In this document: one piece after another, positions 35,155-45,943 of the stretch
How positions within the stretch are numbered: the first letter of the stretch is position 1
How the letters are laid out: every line of letters starts with the position of its first letter
DNA from: Thelephora terrestris
Lineage: Eukaryota > Basidiomycota > Agaricomycetes > Thelephorales > Thelephoraceae
Length of the DNA: 64,000 nucleotides
Assembly: GCA_015956445.1 (NCBI GenBank)
Contig: WIUZ02000014.1
Coordinates: 806,001-870,000, forward strand
Direction of reading: 5' to 3'
Program-made: the position numbers and the translations under genes
The notes under the pieces: model-generated
The model's database searches: none
What the model was told of the DNA's origin: nothing
The model's input: only the letters and a program-made list of their open reading frames with translations

Positions 35155-35717
35155 ATTCCCGGGACGTAAGTACCGGGTCTTGGAGAACTATTTTTAAGCG
35201 CCACTGCCAAAAACTCGATTTCTCTGCAAGTCGTCACAGGTCACATTTTGGTCACAGCGACCTCTTGAGTCTTTAGCGTTGCTCTGCCAGGTACTATCGT
35301 CCCGCGCTATTCACCGTTGCCTATCTATACGCCACGTGTGCCCGACACCCCCAAACCAAACCTTCGCACTCGTCACCAACACGGCCCTCGTGTTCATCAC
35401 CTTCGCCTTCGCTCAAACCTCTAATCACGCGTGGTGACAGCCCATGCTTGAGCTATGAGCTTGCATCAAATGGCGGAGGCTTGAGAACGAGCCCAACGTC
35501 TTCGAGGGTATATTGTTATCTTGGAAACATGCAACACATCGTGGTACAGGTGGTCCTTTTTCTGTAGTGAACAATTTTGTATTATATGTGCAGAATCCAT
35601 CGCATTTCCGTCAAAATATATGCCCAGAGATGTTGATCTGGCTTCATGGAGGGGTGAGAGTCGAGACCATCACAAAACGTCCCGGGCTCTGCCACTCATT
35701 GGCCCTATGCCTTATTT
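35155..35717. repeat. Right arm of a long inverted repeat
   Basis: Partner of 34315-34763 in opposite orientation. It is about 115 bp longer because of an insertion or partner deletion at roughly 35180-35310. Confidence 0.85.
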
Positions 35718-35834
35718 GTTTTAGGCCGGTTCACAGAGATCTCTTACCGGAGATCGATATCATACCTGGCTCGAATTCAGTTGGTATGTTCCGACTCGCG
35801 AGTCAGCGCCCCCGAGATGGGGACGTATCCTCCG

Positions 35835-35845
35835 CATATATAAGA
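35835..35845 (+). promoter_or_regulatory. TATA-like box of the kinase D gene
   Basis: CATATATAAG lies about 45-50 bp upstream of the ATG at 35886. Confidence 0.5.
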
Positions 35846-35885
35846 TGCACCTTTCCCGTGACAATACACATAGCGTTCCCTCCTC

Positions 35886-38327
35886 ATGAAGGCTGCCTCC
35901 TCACCCCCATCCTCCTCCTCGAACAGGCCAATGTCACATGACCTACCACGCAGCCCACCCTACCCAAACAACCTTCTCAACCCAGAATCTTTCGAACATT
36001 CCGAACGAGCTCTCGTTCAACAGTATTCCCGGAATTATCTCTCACGGAACACTCCCAATCGGCCGCCAAATCAGGTGTTCAAGCCAAGGTCTGTACTTTG
36101 AGGCAACTACCCATGATATCTACCGGATCCACCCCCCTTCCTCACCTTAATGAATAAACCTGCCTACACGCAGAACGTTGTGTATCCATCCAAGGATGAC
36201 AACTAATCATCAAAGGTTGAGAGTGCTAGGGTCCAAGACAGGTTATGTCCGCATGCCATATGCTCGGGCGCCCGAGAGTGCCTTCCTCACCAAACTCATG
36301 TCTTTCAACACAAGATCCAGGTTACTTTCAGAAGCTCTCACCAAGATACCGACATCTCAAGGAGGCGTGAACGCCCCATTGTCATTGCAAACCGAGGATG
36401 CTTTGACCCTCGTAGACGTCCTCGATCAGGTAAGCGGATCTACGGGATATGGGGTACTCAATTCAATCACCCCCGCACAGGCATTCGAGGCACCAAACAT
36501 GTCCCTTGATCTCCGGAGAAGGAGCACCCGCATCCTTCGGAGAGTTTGTGGCGGACACACAATCCTCCCACGTTCGTGCATCCTTTCAGACAATATCTCC
36601 AAGGCAGGAGACATCGCTTTCGCCTCTGGCAGATTTGCAGACGTCTGGAAGGGCCACCACGATGGGAATCCTGTGTGCATAAAGGCATTCCGCACGTACA
36701 CGGCCGATAACTTGATAGAAATAAAGAAGGTTTGCAGACGATGATTTTACATTGCACGTACCATACCATTGACGACCAGTCGTGGCAGCGCTTATTCCAA
36801 CAACTCGTGATTTGGCGACGACTATCACACCCCAATGTCCTCCCCGTTTTGGGTATCTCCCCCGAGCTTTTCCCGTTATGCATCGTCTCTGGATGGATGA
36901 TTGACGGGAACATCCTCGATTTTATGTCGGCCCATCCCAAAGTCAGCCGCCTCCGTCTCGTACGCCTAATCTTCGTTTTTATCTCAACCCTCAAACGCTG
37001 AAATGTACCATAAGCTCGCGGAAGCGGCGAGCGGATTGCAGTATTTACATTCGATGGACATTGTCCACAGCGACCTCAAGCCCGTAAGTGCCACAAGCAG
37101 CTTCCGTCGGCTCCCGCTAATGGTTCCACACAGACGAACATTGTCATCGATAGCAACTTCCATGCTCGTCTCACTGACTACGGGTTCATGGCGATCATCT
37201 CGGATTTAAGCACTATCGACCCCCGTAGCACCACACCTCCCTCCACAGGAAGCGTTCGATACATGGCACCAGAACTGCTCAACCCCTCCCACTCCGATCT
37301 GGAAAACAGCAACCCGACGAAGGAGAGTGATGTTTACGCGTTTGGAATGGTCACGTACCAAGTGAGCAGCGCGTGTCACATCTAAGCTACGGTGATTAAA
37401 CGCGGCGTGCAGGTGATTACAGGATTGCAGCCCTTCCCCGGGGATTACGATGATGTAATCATTCACAACGTCGCCACCGGAGAGCGACCAAGCCAGCCTC
37501 CGTGCATGATCGAGTGGGTTTCAGATGACATCTGGAACTTTATCTCTCGATGCTGGTCTGCCTCGCGGGATGATCGGCCTGATGTCGAATTCGCAGTGAA
37601 CACCCTGAACGATGCGACCAATGCATCTGAAGCCAGGCGCGTGAAATCTTACAGGACCAATGACCGGGGGAAAAAGGACTCCCGCCGCGGACCTGGTGCG
37701 TCAAATGGATATAGATTACGAACACTGCTCAACTATTTTTTTATCAGTGAGTCGACACTCGCCGAGCGGAAATGCGTCGAGGCGTCGAATTGATGATGCA
37801 TCTATCCATGAAATCTTCCCATATTCTTCATCACCGCCTCCTGAAGTTCCTCCGACTCCATCTCCATTCATCCTGAAGACACCCGCACGGCGGAAAGAGA
37901 GACAAAGTATGTATCATCTGTTGAAATCACACTTGCGCTGACGACGCCGTCGAAGAACGACAAAAGAGGGAATTCAGAACATGGCACGATTCCACCGGGT
38001 TTCATTGCCAGCACGCAGCCCTTGCGTGTCACAAGAATATGGTCGTCCGCCTATCCTCGTCTGATGGCATGCTACTGGAAATACCTGAGGACAAACTTGC
38101 TCGAGATGACGTAATTTACCTCCAGGCGCAAAAAGATCAAAAGGCACAGCGCAAAGTAATTTCTCTCTTCCTCTCTGTACCACCCAATCGGCTGACGTGA
38201 TTTGAAACAGCGGAGTATGAGTCCTGCAATCCTCTACGTTGCCGTTTCTCACCATCTAACAGGGTCCAAAGACTCCACTTACGCCAAACGACCGACTTTA
38301 TTCGAGAAATTTCGAAACCTATTATAA
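35886..38327 (+). CDS. Protein kinase D fused to an SHD1 domain (644 aa)
   Basis: Ten exons (35886-36088, 36174-36429, 36481-36729, 36789-36959, 37015-37083, 37134-37361, 37413-37695, 37748-37906, 37956-38155, 38211-38327) keep frame throughout. A Ser/Pro-rich start and a helical N-terminal region precede the kinase: glycine loop ASGRFADVWKG, ATP-binding Lys in VCIKAF, catalytic loop VHSDLKP, DYG in place of DFG, then VRYMAPELL. A Pro-rich linker (SSSPPPEVPPTPSPF) leads to FRTWHDSTGFHCQHAALACH and VVRLSSSDGMLLEIP, an SHD1 (Sla1 homology 1) domain. SHD1 of yeast Sla1 binds NPF sorting signals in endocytic cargo. HRD to HSD and DFG to DYG changes leave the catalytic Asp and metal Asp, so activity is possible. 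A kinase plus cargo-binding domain suggests signalling at membranes (inference). Confidence 0.84.
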
Positions 38328-38831
38328 AGAGATGAGCGTTGTGCAGGATCTGAAGCTTTCTAATGGCAAACCTCGCTAGCGAGGCGTGTCATTGGGCAGC
38401 CTTCCTCACAACGTGTCCGCAACACAGATGCTATTTGACTCATATTCATGACCACAACGGCACACGAACAGCACGAAACTTATGTACGACTATTCTTCCA
38501 TAGGCCAACCTCATGGACATTATTATATACTCCTCTAGCGCATGTAAAATTTCCTCAAAGCCATGTACTAAGATATTAAATCACAAGTTGTACATCACAT
38601 GCCACAGCCGATCGTTTCCAACCGCCCGTTCGGACGATGCCATGATCGACCTCAGGCCGGCGTAGAGCACTCATCGGTGCTCATACTTGCCGGATCACGC
38701 CCAGTGTCGCAAAGGCACGCCTCTCTTCGCTTCCCTCCGCCAAGACTCTCTGTGTGTCTGTCGGATGCATCACAACCCGGGACTAAAGCACGGACACCGC
38801 CTGGCGTCCGCGTCAGCCGATTTCCCAAACG
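38328..38831. other. Spacer with a dispersed repeat
   Basis: Positions 38690-38830 match the inverted segment 34985-35115. The rest shows no gene. Confidence 0.45.
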
Positions 38832-39960
38832 AAATGCCGCCGGGATTCCATCATTTCCCACCACTGGACCCCAAGTCTGAGGGATTGCTGGAGTTGTTCT
38901 AGTCGTCCTCGCTGTCAAGACATGGGCGCACGACTATTAGGGAAGACAAATCTTCGGCAGGGTATGTCCCTCTCGAACGTTATTTGGCGCAGTTCAATGA
39001 TTTCACCTCTGAACGCTAAGTGTGATTCCAGACGGCGCTTGTAGATGTAACTGTTAAATTCTTTCTGAGGAAGGTTAATGCCTAGAAGAACTGGGTCCTC
39101 GCAGGACGTGGAGAAGAACCGCGCGTGTAGAGCGCGAGGGTGAAAACCTTGTCAACTCGAAAGAACACGTGACTAACTGATCGGTGGCTACGGAATGACA
39201 GAACGAAAGCGGAACATTTTAGCACGAAACTTTGAACTTTGCCTTGGGCATTCTCGGAAAGTCGCGTAGAAAGATGGGGCACCTCCCCACCTCATATCTG
39301 CTATCGGACAAGTCCAACCTCGGGATACCTCAGGGACGCCCGACAAAATCTGGGCCAGTAAGATCTGAATCCAAACGTGTTCAGGTTTGCTCATGCGCCG
39401 TGCAGGATATCTGCAAAGAGGTGGTCATCTGAGAGAGCCCGTCCCATCCCAACGTTCTCGACCTTATTTGGGTCCCTGAAGCCCTTGAGAAGGAATGTTT
39501 TTGAGTAGACGGGCAAAATAACGTGGTGGAATGTGTCCCTGCTAACGGTTGTAGGCCGCAATCGCGTGGTTCATCGTCGCCACTCACCGAACATTGTACG
39601 GCTTGCGGATGCTGGATGCCGTCCTGAAAGGTGCAGGATCCAGCCAGGCCCTACGAATACCCCCCACATGATCGTATGGCAGGCAAATGCTTTGATCGCC
39701 AATACAAACCCCGCCTCAGCATGGGTTCCAGACCCCGGATTCACGGCCACCTTGCACAACGCAAGCCTCGGGGTGGAGGCGGTAATGTCTGTAGCTGGTG
39801 GAGGCCGCCTTCCATGCAACCGGACTTCCTCGTTCCGTAAGTTCGGGTTGAAAAAGTTACACCCAGGGCGGAAGCCGACATACACAAGGCACCAATGATG
39901 ATATACCAAGTGTTTACCGCACGACGTGTTAAGCCAAACACCTTTCTTTTGAGGGTAACA
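38832..39960 (+). pseudogene. Kinase pseudogene related to kinase F
   Basis: Pieces of the kinase F protein can be followed in order on this strand: MPPGFHHFPPLDPKSEGLLE (38835 on) matches its N terminus; GHLPTSYLLSDKSNL (about 39270) matches GHLPSSYLLPDKFDL; ALIANTNPASAW and ASLGVEA (about 39690-39780) match the region around its DFG; and a block near 39880 reading AEADIH and MIYQ matches its helix F. Between them the frame is repeatedly broken by stops and shifts, and the catalytic loop is not recognisable. It is a decayed host gene, in opposite orientation to its functional-looking relative 22 kb away. Confidence 0.7.
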
Positions 39961-41658
39961 TTCAACACCAACATTGATGGCATGGGTGAAAGTATTCCTT
40001 GGAGGATGGTAGCAAACTTTGCGAGGTGGTGGAAGGCAGAGTCAGGCCCTATGGGTACCGTCTCGGTTTGACCGCGCTGGCCTTTCCTGAGTTAAAAATA
40101 CACACAATGAGAACTTCAGACATCTGTGAACAATGGAACCGTGGAGGTCCTATTTATCTTCGGATTGGGAGCTTCAAGCGGGTGATATGATGTACAACAA
40201 AAGGCGTCCGCCCGGTTGGGTCCGTACAACTGCATGTCCGCTTTCCCACGATTGGTTGTTGGACCCACACAAGCAACTGGGCGGATCATCAATTGCGTAT
40301 TGTCCTTGGCGGCCACCTGGACATTCTGCACAGCCGCATCGCCGTATGCTCTCGACAGGCGATGAAGTTCAAGACAAATGAAGTGTATCCTTGAACTGCG
40401 GATGCAAAACAAGGAACACCTTCAAACAGAAGACTATTTGCTAGTTTCACGATGCGGAATCGCTCAGGGAGATCAAGGCCTTCACTTGTACTTGCGTTAG
40501 ACGGATCCGCCGCGAGGAAGACCCTTGCGTCAGAGACCTTTTATGTTGAAAAAAGAGGTTCTCAGCGAGGACGACAGAAGTACCTTGTACATGACACCTA
40601 ACTTATAACCGTAGCGCCGACGAGCGGCATGGACTACGACTCCCTGCCCCTCGCGCCATGTCACATTCCACCGGTAGCGTCAAACGATCACGGTTACATT
40701 ACAGAGATCCGTCTTTACAATCCAACACTTGTGTATTTAATTTTACAAAAGAACATCCGTTGTGTACAATAAGAAGTCCTTCGCCGGTACGCGTACTGGC
40801 CATTTTTTTCCCACCTGTATTCACTGTATTCCCCATTCCTACCACCCAATCACAAGTAAGGTGTTTCTCCCCTCCCTTTGCCGTCCTCTTCACCCTCGGG
40901 TAACTTTCTTTGTGTCAGTCATGCGTGCGTACGGTTTGTATCTCATATATCTATTAAACAAGATAACCAAAAAGGGACAGTGGGTGAAAATCGATTTCAA
41001 ATGACGACGAAGATTAGTCTGTACAGCCAAAGTCGTATCCAACAAAAACCAAGACCCCCTCCCTTATGGTCGTGGGGATAATTTGTTCCTCGGCGAGCTG
41101 GCGCCAAAGCACCACCAACGTGACTATGCGTTTCTTACTAACGCCTTTTGGTTTCGCTCCCGTCGAATTTTTCTTGATCCGAGCAATATCACCCAGCATG
41201 AGAAAGTCCGTTCAGTGTGCCGAGGTAAGGGAGAACGCCTTACCTAAAAGTGTGGAGTTGAGGCAGCGGTGATGAATGGTACGCCGCAGCACGTTCCAGT
41301 TCTATTAACCTGTAGCCCTCTGTTCCCCCCGCTCTAGGCGCCGGTAGAGAGGGGAATGCCGGTCAGCACTACGATCCTCCCGGGTCGAGATAATGTGATT
41401 TAATTTTCAGTGGCTGCAAGCCGGATCCCACCAGAATCACCACGCGGAGAAAAGTCCCGAGGCCACCCAAACCAACATTGATGCTAACAACACCTAACCC
41501 AAGGATTGCTAGATCCTTTTGTTCGAGTAGCTTTGGCCCACAGGTTGAGGGGCAGTGCACTTTGTTCGATTTCTGCATCGCGCTCCCAATTTAACGGGTT
41601 GCACTGCTTGTTAATGAAAGCGATCAGCTGAGTGCGGGAAGTAACTTCAAAAACCTAC
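39961..41658. other. 1.7-kb stretch without a confirmed gene
   Basis: Two minus-strand frames look partly protein-like: 41578-41369 (hydrophobic, LAILGLGVVSINVGLGGLGT) and 41199-41014 (basic, ending VGYDFGCTD). They may be exons of one small membrane-protein gene downstream of the CstF-like gene, but I could not join them. Confidence 0.35.
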
Positions 41659-43136
41659 CTACTGTTGGATCGCGTCCCGCTCGGCTGGCGGCAACGCGTT
41701 GATCTGTTCAGGCGTTAGCTGAAGAACCTGGTACAGCATTTGCTGGATTGAAATTGCTGAGTCGAGAACCGGGTAAAATGCGCAAACTGTGGCTCGTCAC
41801 CAACCTGATGGGTGGAATCAACCCCCAGGTCCTTGACCTGAGGTGGCACGCTTCGGGGCGGGGCCTGCGGCGCCGGGCCACGATAGTAAGGTTGTGGCGG
41901 TGGAGATTGTTGGACAGGCGGTTGTCCGTACATGCCTTGCGGGGGAGGCATGTGTTGGTGCTGCATCGGTGGCTGTTGATGGCTCAATCGACGGAGCAGA
42001 ATATGATGTCTGAGCGTTTGGTTGCGAAATCGTCGCACCCAGCATTCGCTGCGGACGCGCACATGAGCCATTTATCATCAACTCTACAACTCCGGGACGC
42101 GATCAAACCTGAAGCACTGCAGAGTCGACGATGTTATTCAGCAACAACGCCTGGAAAAGGGCATGAGCCAGTTGGGGATGGGCCACAAGCAATGCTTTGG
42201 CCTGTTCAGGGTGGATTATAATAAACACCTATCACACGGTAAGGAGAGAGCACAATCGGAGGTCGGATCTCAGCATGATTCAGGACGTTTCACGCGACGG
42301 GTGGGGAGGTTCGTTTCGTGCACACCTTCATCTGGACGAGGACTTCAATTGGTTGAGAGGGTTCCATCGATGCAAGGCTTTGACTAATTGTATCCAGGGC
42401 TGTTGAGCCCGGTGGAACTTGGGCACCTGGAGGAAGATTTGCAAAGCAGGCAGGTTCACTTGAGCTCGAGCCTTGTCTTCTGTCTTCGCTATAATCCTTT
42501 TGCCACTTGTTATCCGGACCACCGGAGTCTGTAATTTCACCACGCACGGTGGTCTTGCCCTCTGGGAATGGATCAGAATCAGCGAGATCCATTCGCAACG
42601 GACGTCCCCCGACGTCAGCTCCGTTGAGGTTGCGAACGGCAGACATTGCGGTGTCATAGTCTTGAGAAGCCAATGAATCAGGCGGATGTGAGTCAGAGAA
42701 TGAACGAATCGATTGGCATGATGAAGGAGGAACATAGGATGTACCCGCGAACTCAAAGAGGCTATAACCCTTCGATTTACCGGTTTCACGGTCAAACACG
42801 AGACTGCGAAGTGCGTACATGACTCTGAAACACGCACCGAAAGCCGACGACCTGCCCGACGGATTTGAGAACGTCAATGAGCTGACCTTGTGCGGGTGGC
42901 GGGTGAGCAGGGTGGGTATCCCGGGAGAATTATTGGTGATGAAAACTAATGAAAACGTGCCTCGCCCATGTTGTATGGGACATTCCCGACTGGCGAGGAA
43001 GGATGAGTTGAATACGGAAGAGGGACGAGTAGATGGAGAATATCGACCGAAAGCGACCTCGCTCATAGCGATTGCGGTTTGGTGGACAGATGGAGTTGTC
43101 CAGGAAAGAGGGTCGATCTGCGTGACTGCGTGACAT
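41659..43136 (-). CDS. CstF-64/Rna15-like 3'-end processing factor (315 aa)
   Basis: Eight exons (43136-43058, 42989-42961, 42881-42838, 42803-42745, 42660-42326, 42201-42109, 42048-41838, 41756-41659) sum to 316 codons. The RRM shows VGNVPYNMGE (RNP2), VGQVVGFRLVFDRETGKSKG with KGYSLFEF (RNP1), and RNLNGADVGGRPLRMDLADS, as in CstF-64. A hinge-like helix (AKALLVAHPQLAHALFQALL) follows, then a Thr/Ala/Pro-rich spacer, then QQMLYQVLQLTPEQINALPP, the conserved C-terminal domain that binds Pcf11. The protein binds U/GU-rich RNA downstream of poly(A) sites. Oddities: the first beta strand before RNP2 is shortened, one intron is only 34 bp, and one appears to use a GC donor. Either the model misses an exon or this copy is slightly degenerate. 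Confidence 0.76.
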
Positions 43137-43284
43137 TGTTTCAGTTCAGCCATTCCACGCTCCATCATCATGGCAAGTCTCCGTTGTTCGCGGGATGCCG
43201 GATGCCGCAAAATGGGGAAGTATACATTCTCAAAATATAATCTCGCTGAAACCGCTTTCTCGAGGGTGGCGAGGGAAGGGTTGA

Positions 43285-43908
43285 TTAATGCCTCGGGGGA
43301 GGAGGAACGGCGACTCCCGGCATCTCCCTTTCACCTGGGGTGGGGTCATTCTCTAGGTCATGCTCCAAGTGCGGGTGCAGACCACCCCCCCCCCAGCGAA
43401 TTGGGGAGTTGCCGGGCTGTCCGGAGAAGCCATGGACCGGCGTGAAGGACACGTTTTTTCGAGCTGCTGTGGTGATCGTGGAGGACGTGGGTGTACTGAT
43501 ACCGTTTATGACGCGGAGTTGAGCAGCTTTTGGTCTACCCGTTATAGAGGGATTGAGGGTATTTACAACCTCGTTCACAGCCCTAGCCTGGTTATTCTCC
43601 CGGATCATATTCTTGATTGGGTTTGCCCATCGCTGGCCTACGGTAGGGGATAAGAATGATTCTCTACCGAAAGATTTCTGAAACGGGCCACCAAGTTTAC
43701 CCTGACCATCCAAACCCCAGCGCGTTAGCAATGCATGGGCTTGGCCCGCATCGGATTCGTGTACAAGATGGCCGTGAGGGGAGTAGGTGAAGGTGAATAG
43801 GGAAAACCCGTGCAACACATACACGAAACCTGTTGATTTTGAGACCGGGTCCTTGCTGAGAGGCCCGCCTTGTCTTAGTGGTGGGGACGGAGATGAAGGG
43901 TCCCGCAC
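43285..43908 (-). CDS. Unrecognised open frame
   Basis: A 207-codon minus-strand frame. It includes ALLTRWGLDGQGKLGGPFQ and SLNPSITGRPKAAQL-like stretches that look like protein rather than noise, and a Gly run from a G-tract at about 43386-43395. No ATG starts it and no domain is recognised. It may be an exon of an unknown gene upstream of the CstF-like gene. Confidence 0.3.
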   Translation of the reverse strand: MRDPSSPSPPLRQGGPLSKDPVSKSTGFVYVLHGFSLFTFTYSPHGHLVHESDAGQAHALLTRWGLDGQGKLGGPFQKSFGRESFLSPTVGQRWANPIKNMIRENNQARAVNEVVNTLNPSITGRPKAAQLRVINGISTPTSSTITTAARKNVSFTPVHGFSGQPGNSPIRWGGGGLHPHLEHDLENDPTPGEREMPGVAVPPPPRH

Positions 43909-44191
43909 CGGTGGAGGCTTCGGAGGAGCAGAGGTGATCTCTGTCAGCGCGCTGAATTTTATTCCCTTTTTGAACCATTTTTACACCCAACTTGCGCCCA
44001 CTTTCCTTACCTATACCCCTTTCTTATCTTATCATTTCCCTTATCACGACTCACACGTTATCAAGGAACACAGACAAGGACACTGATGATATTACACAAG
44101 GCGCACAGCGAAGACACGAGGCTACCAAACCGACGAAGTTGAATCCGCCCGGACTCTATGGGCGAGGACTAAGGCGTACAAACCCTGGTCG

Positions 44192-45943
44192 TCAAGACCT
44201 GGTCTGCCAGTACTCCTCAGCACTGGCAACCTCCTCCTCCGTCCCCTCCGAGACATTCTCGTCGACTTCCTCGTCGACCATCTCGACGACCCGAGCTTCC
44301 TCCAGACGATGAGCGACGGCCAACTGAACCTCGGCGCGAAGGCGGTTCCTCGCTGAATCGACCATAGTCTGATCCAGAGTCCTCTGGACTGACCAACCCT
44401 CCACCCTCTCGGTCAGTTGAGCCACCAGGCGAACGGCTTCCGCTGCACGCTGAACCGACAAGAGCGTAAGGTCGGTTAAGCCGTTCACGTCGACGGACTC
44501 CACCGGAATCAGCTCGCCGCGATCCACGCGACACTGTAGCATCGTCGCATCGGAATAGGACGGTGGATTCAATGTCTCCACCCTGGCGGACAACGACGGG
44601 ATTACTGGGACGCATGCGGTGCGCTGGACGAAGTGCCCCGCGATAAGGAACCCAACGACGAGCACGGATAGAACGTTGCCCACGCACCGGCGAGATCGAC
44701 GGAGGCGGAATCGGAACAGCCACTTCGTTCTCCCCCGCGTACTCCAACTCGGGAGAACTGCTAACCGGGTTCACGGCCGTCTCCTCGGACGTCTCGCGAA
44801 CGACTTCCTCCCCGCCATCGGTATGCGCAGGTGTACGGTACGACCCATCGGAAGCTAAAAAGGGACGTCAGTGGACAAACCAAATATGTCAACCGACATC
44901 CCACCTATGGGAGAAGCCATCCGATCGGGTATCGACTCATCCTCGGACTCGTCGCGAACCGCAGCTACCGAACGAGTGCGGCAATGGCACAACCGCTCGC
45001 TCATCGATTCGACTCGAGCACCCAATAATGGCAAGGCGTCGTCCAATGTATCAACCTAGGAGTGGTATGAGCTCTCTTGGACCAAAAACCAGGAGAAGTC
45101 GCACCGACCTTGGTGTCGAGCTCATTCAGAGCCCTTCTATGACGGTTGAGCCGTCGGTCGACCTCGATCAGGTCTCGTTGAATGGTGTCATCCCGTTCCT
45201 TCAAGGACTCGACCAACCGATTGTGTTCTTCACGCATCGCTAGCATCTCGCTCTCAAACGTGACGCGAAGCGTATCGTTCATCAGGAGCAGCGTCTTCTT
45301 CATGTCCAACGCTTCCGAGTACATCCTACGGGCATCATCTTTCGCTTCCTTCACCTCACGCTTCAGCCGCTCATTCTACAAGCCTGTCAGTGTTATCCCA
45401 CAAGAGGGATGCACAGACCGACTCACCGCTTTCTGTTCGGTCCTCAAAAGGAACCAGAGACGGTGACCAACGGCTGCTGTAAAGTGTTGCGAACGAGTCG
45501 CTCCCGGCCACCTTCCTTCACCGTTTCCCAGATCGTAGATTCCCATCTTCAGAAGACCCCATAACGATGACGCCACCGGAGTCTCCCATGGCATACGCAA
45601 CTCGGTGTCAAACGTGACCCCGCGCATAGACTCTTGCAACTTATGGTCGATCAAGTTGTGGTACCACAACTCGTCGTCTATGGTCAAGTAGTTGGGAGGC
45701 TTGGCTATCGTCGCCTCCAGTTGTCGAGCATCCACTTTGGCGGCAACCGCGAAGATCTACGATGCGATGTCAGTTGTTGCCAGCAAACGGCGACACGTGA
45801 CGTCGCACCTCGCGATAACTAGGGTACGCCACGTTGGCGTTCGGAAGGAAGTAACTCTTGTTCTGTACGGAGCGCGGATCCGCAGACTCGATGGTAGCGG
45901 TGCTGTTCTCAGCACGGAAGACACGATCGGAGATCATGGGCAT
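44192..45943 (-). CDS. Unknown protein with central coiled coil and PPxY motif (491 aa)
   Basis: Six exons (45943-45809, 45756-45427, 45375-45109, 45055-44905, 44854-44675, 44604-44192) total 492 codons with no internal stop. Residues about 46-155 form a globular, Trp-rich region (NYLTIDDELWYHNLIDHKLQ, RMPWETPVASSLWGLLKMGI). Residues about 156-245 are a coiled coil (KREVKEAKDDARRMYSEALD onward). The rest is acidic and Pro-rich, with NPPSYSDAT, a PPxY motif able to bind WW domains, and then a long helical stretch and a Glu/Asp-rich end. No signal peptide or membrane span is present. I recognise no family. The first ATG in frame (45943) was chosen; the frame is open for 21 codons upstream. Confidence 0.65.
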
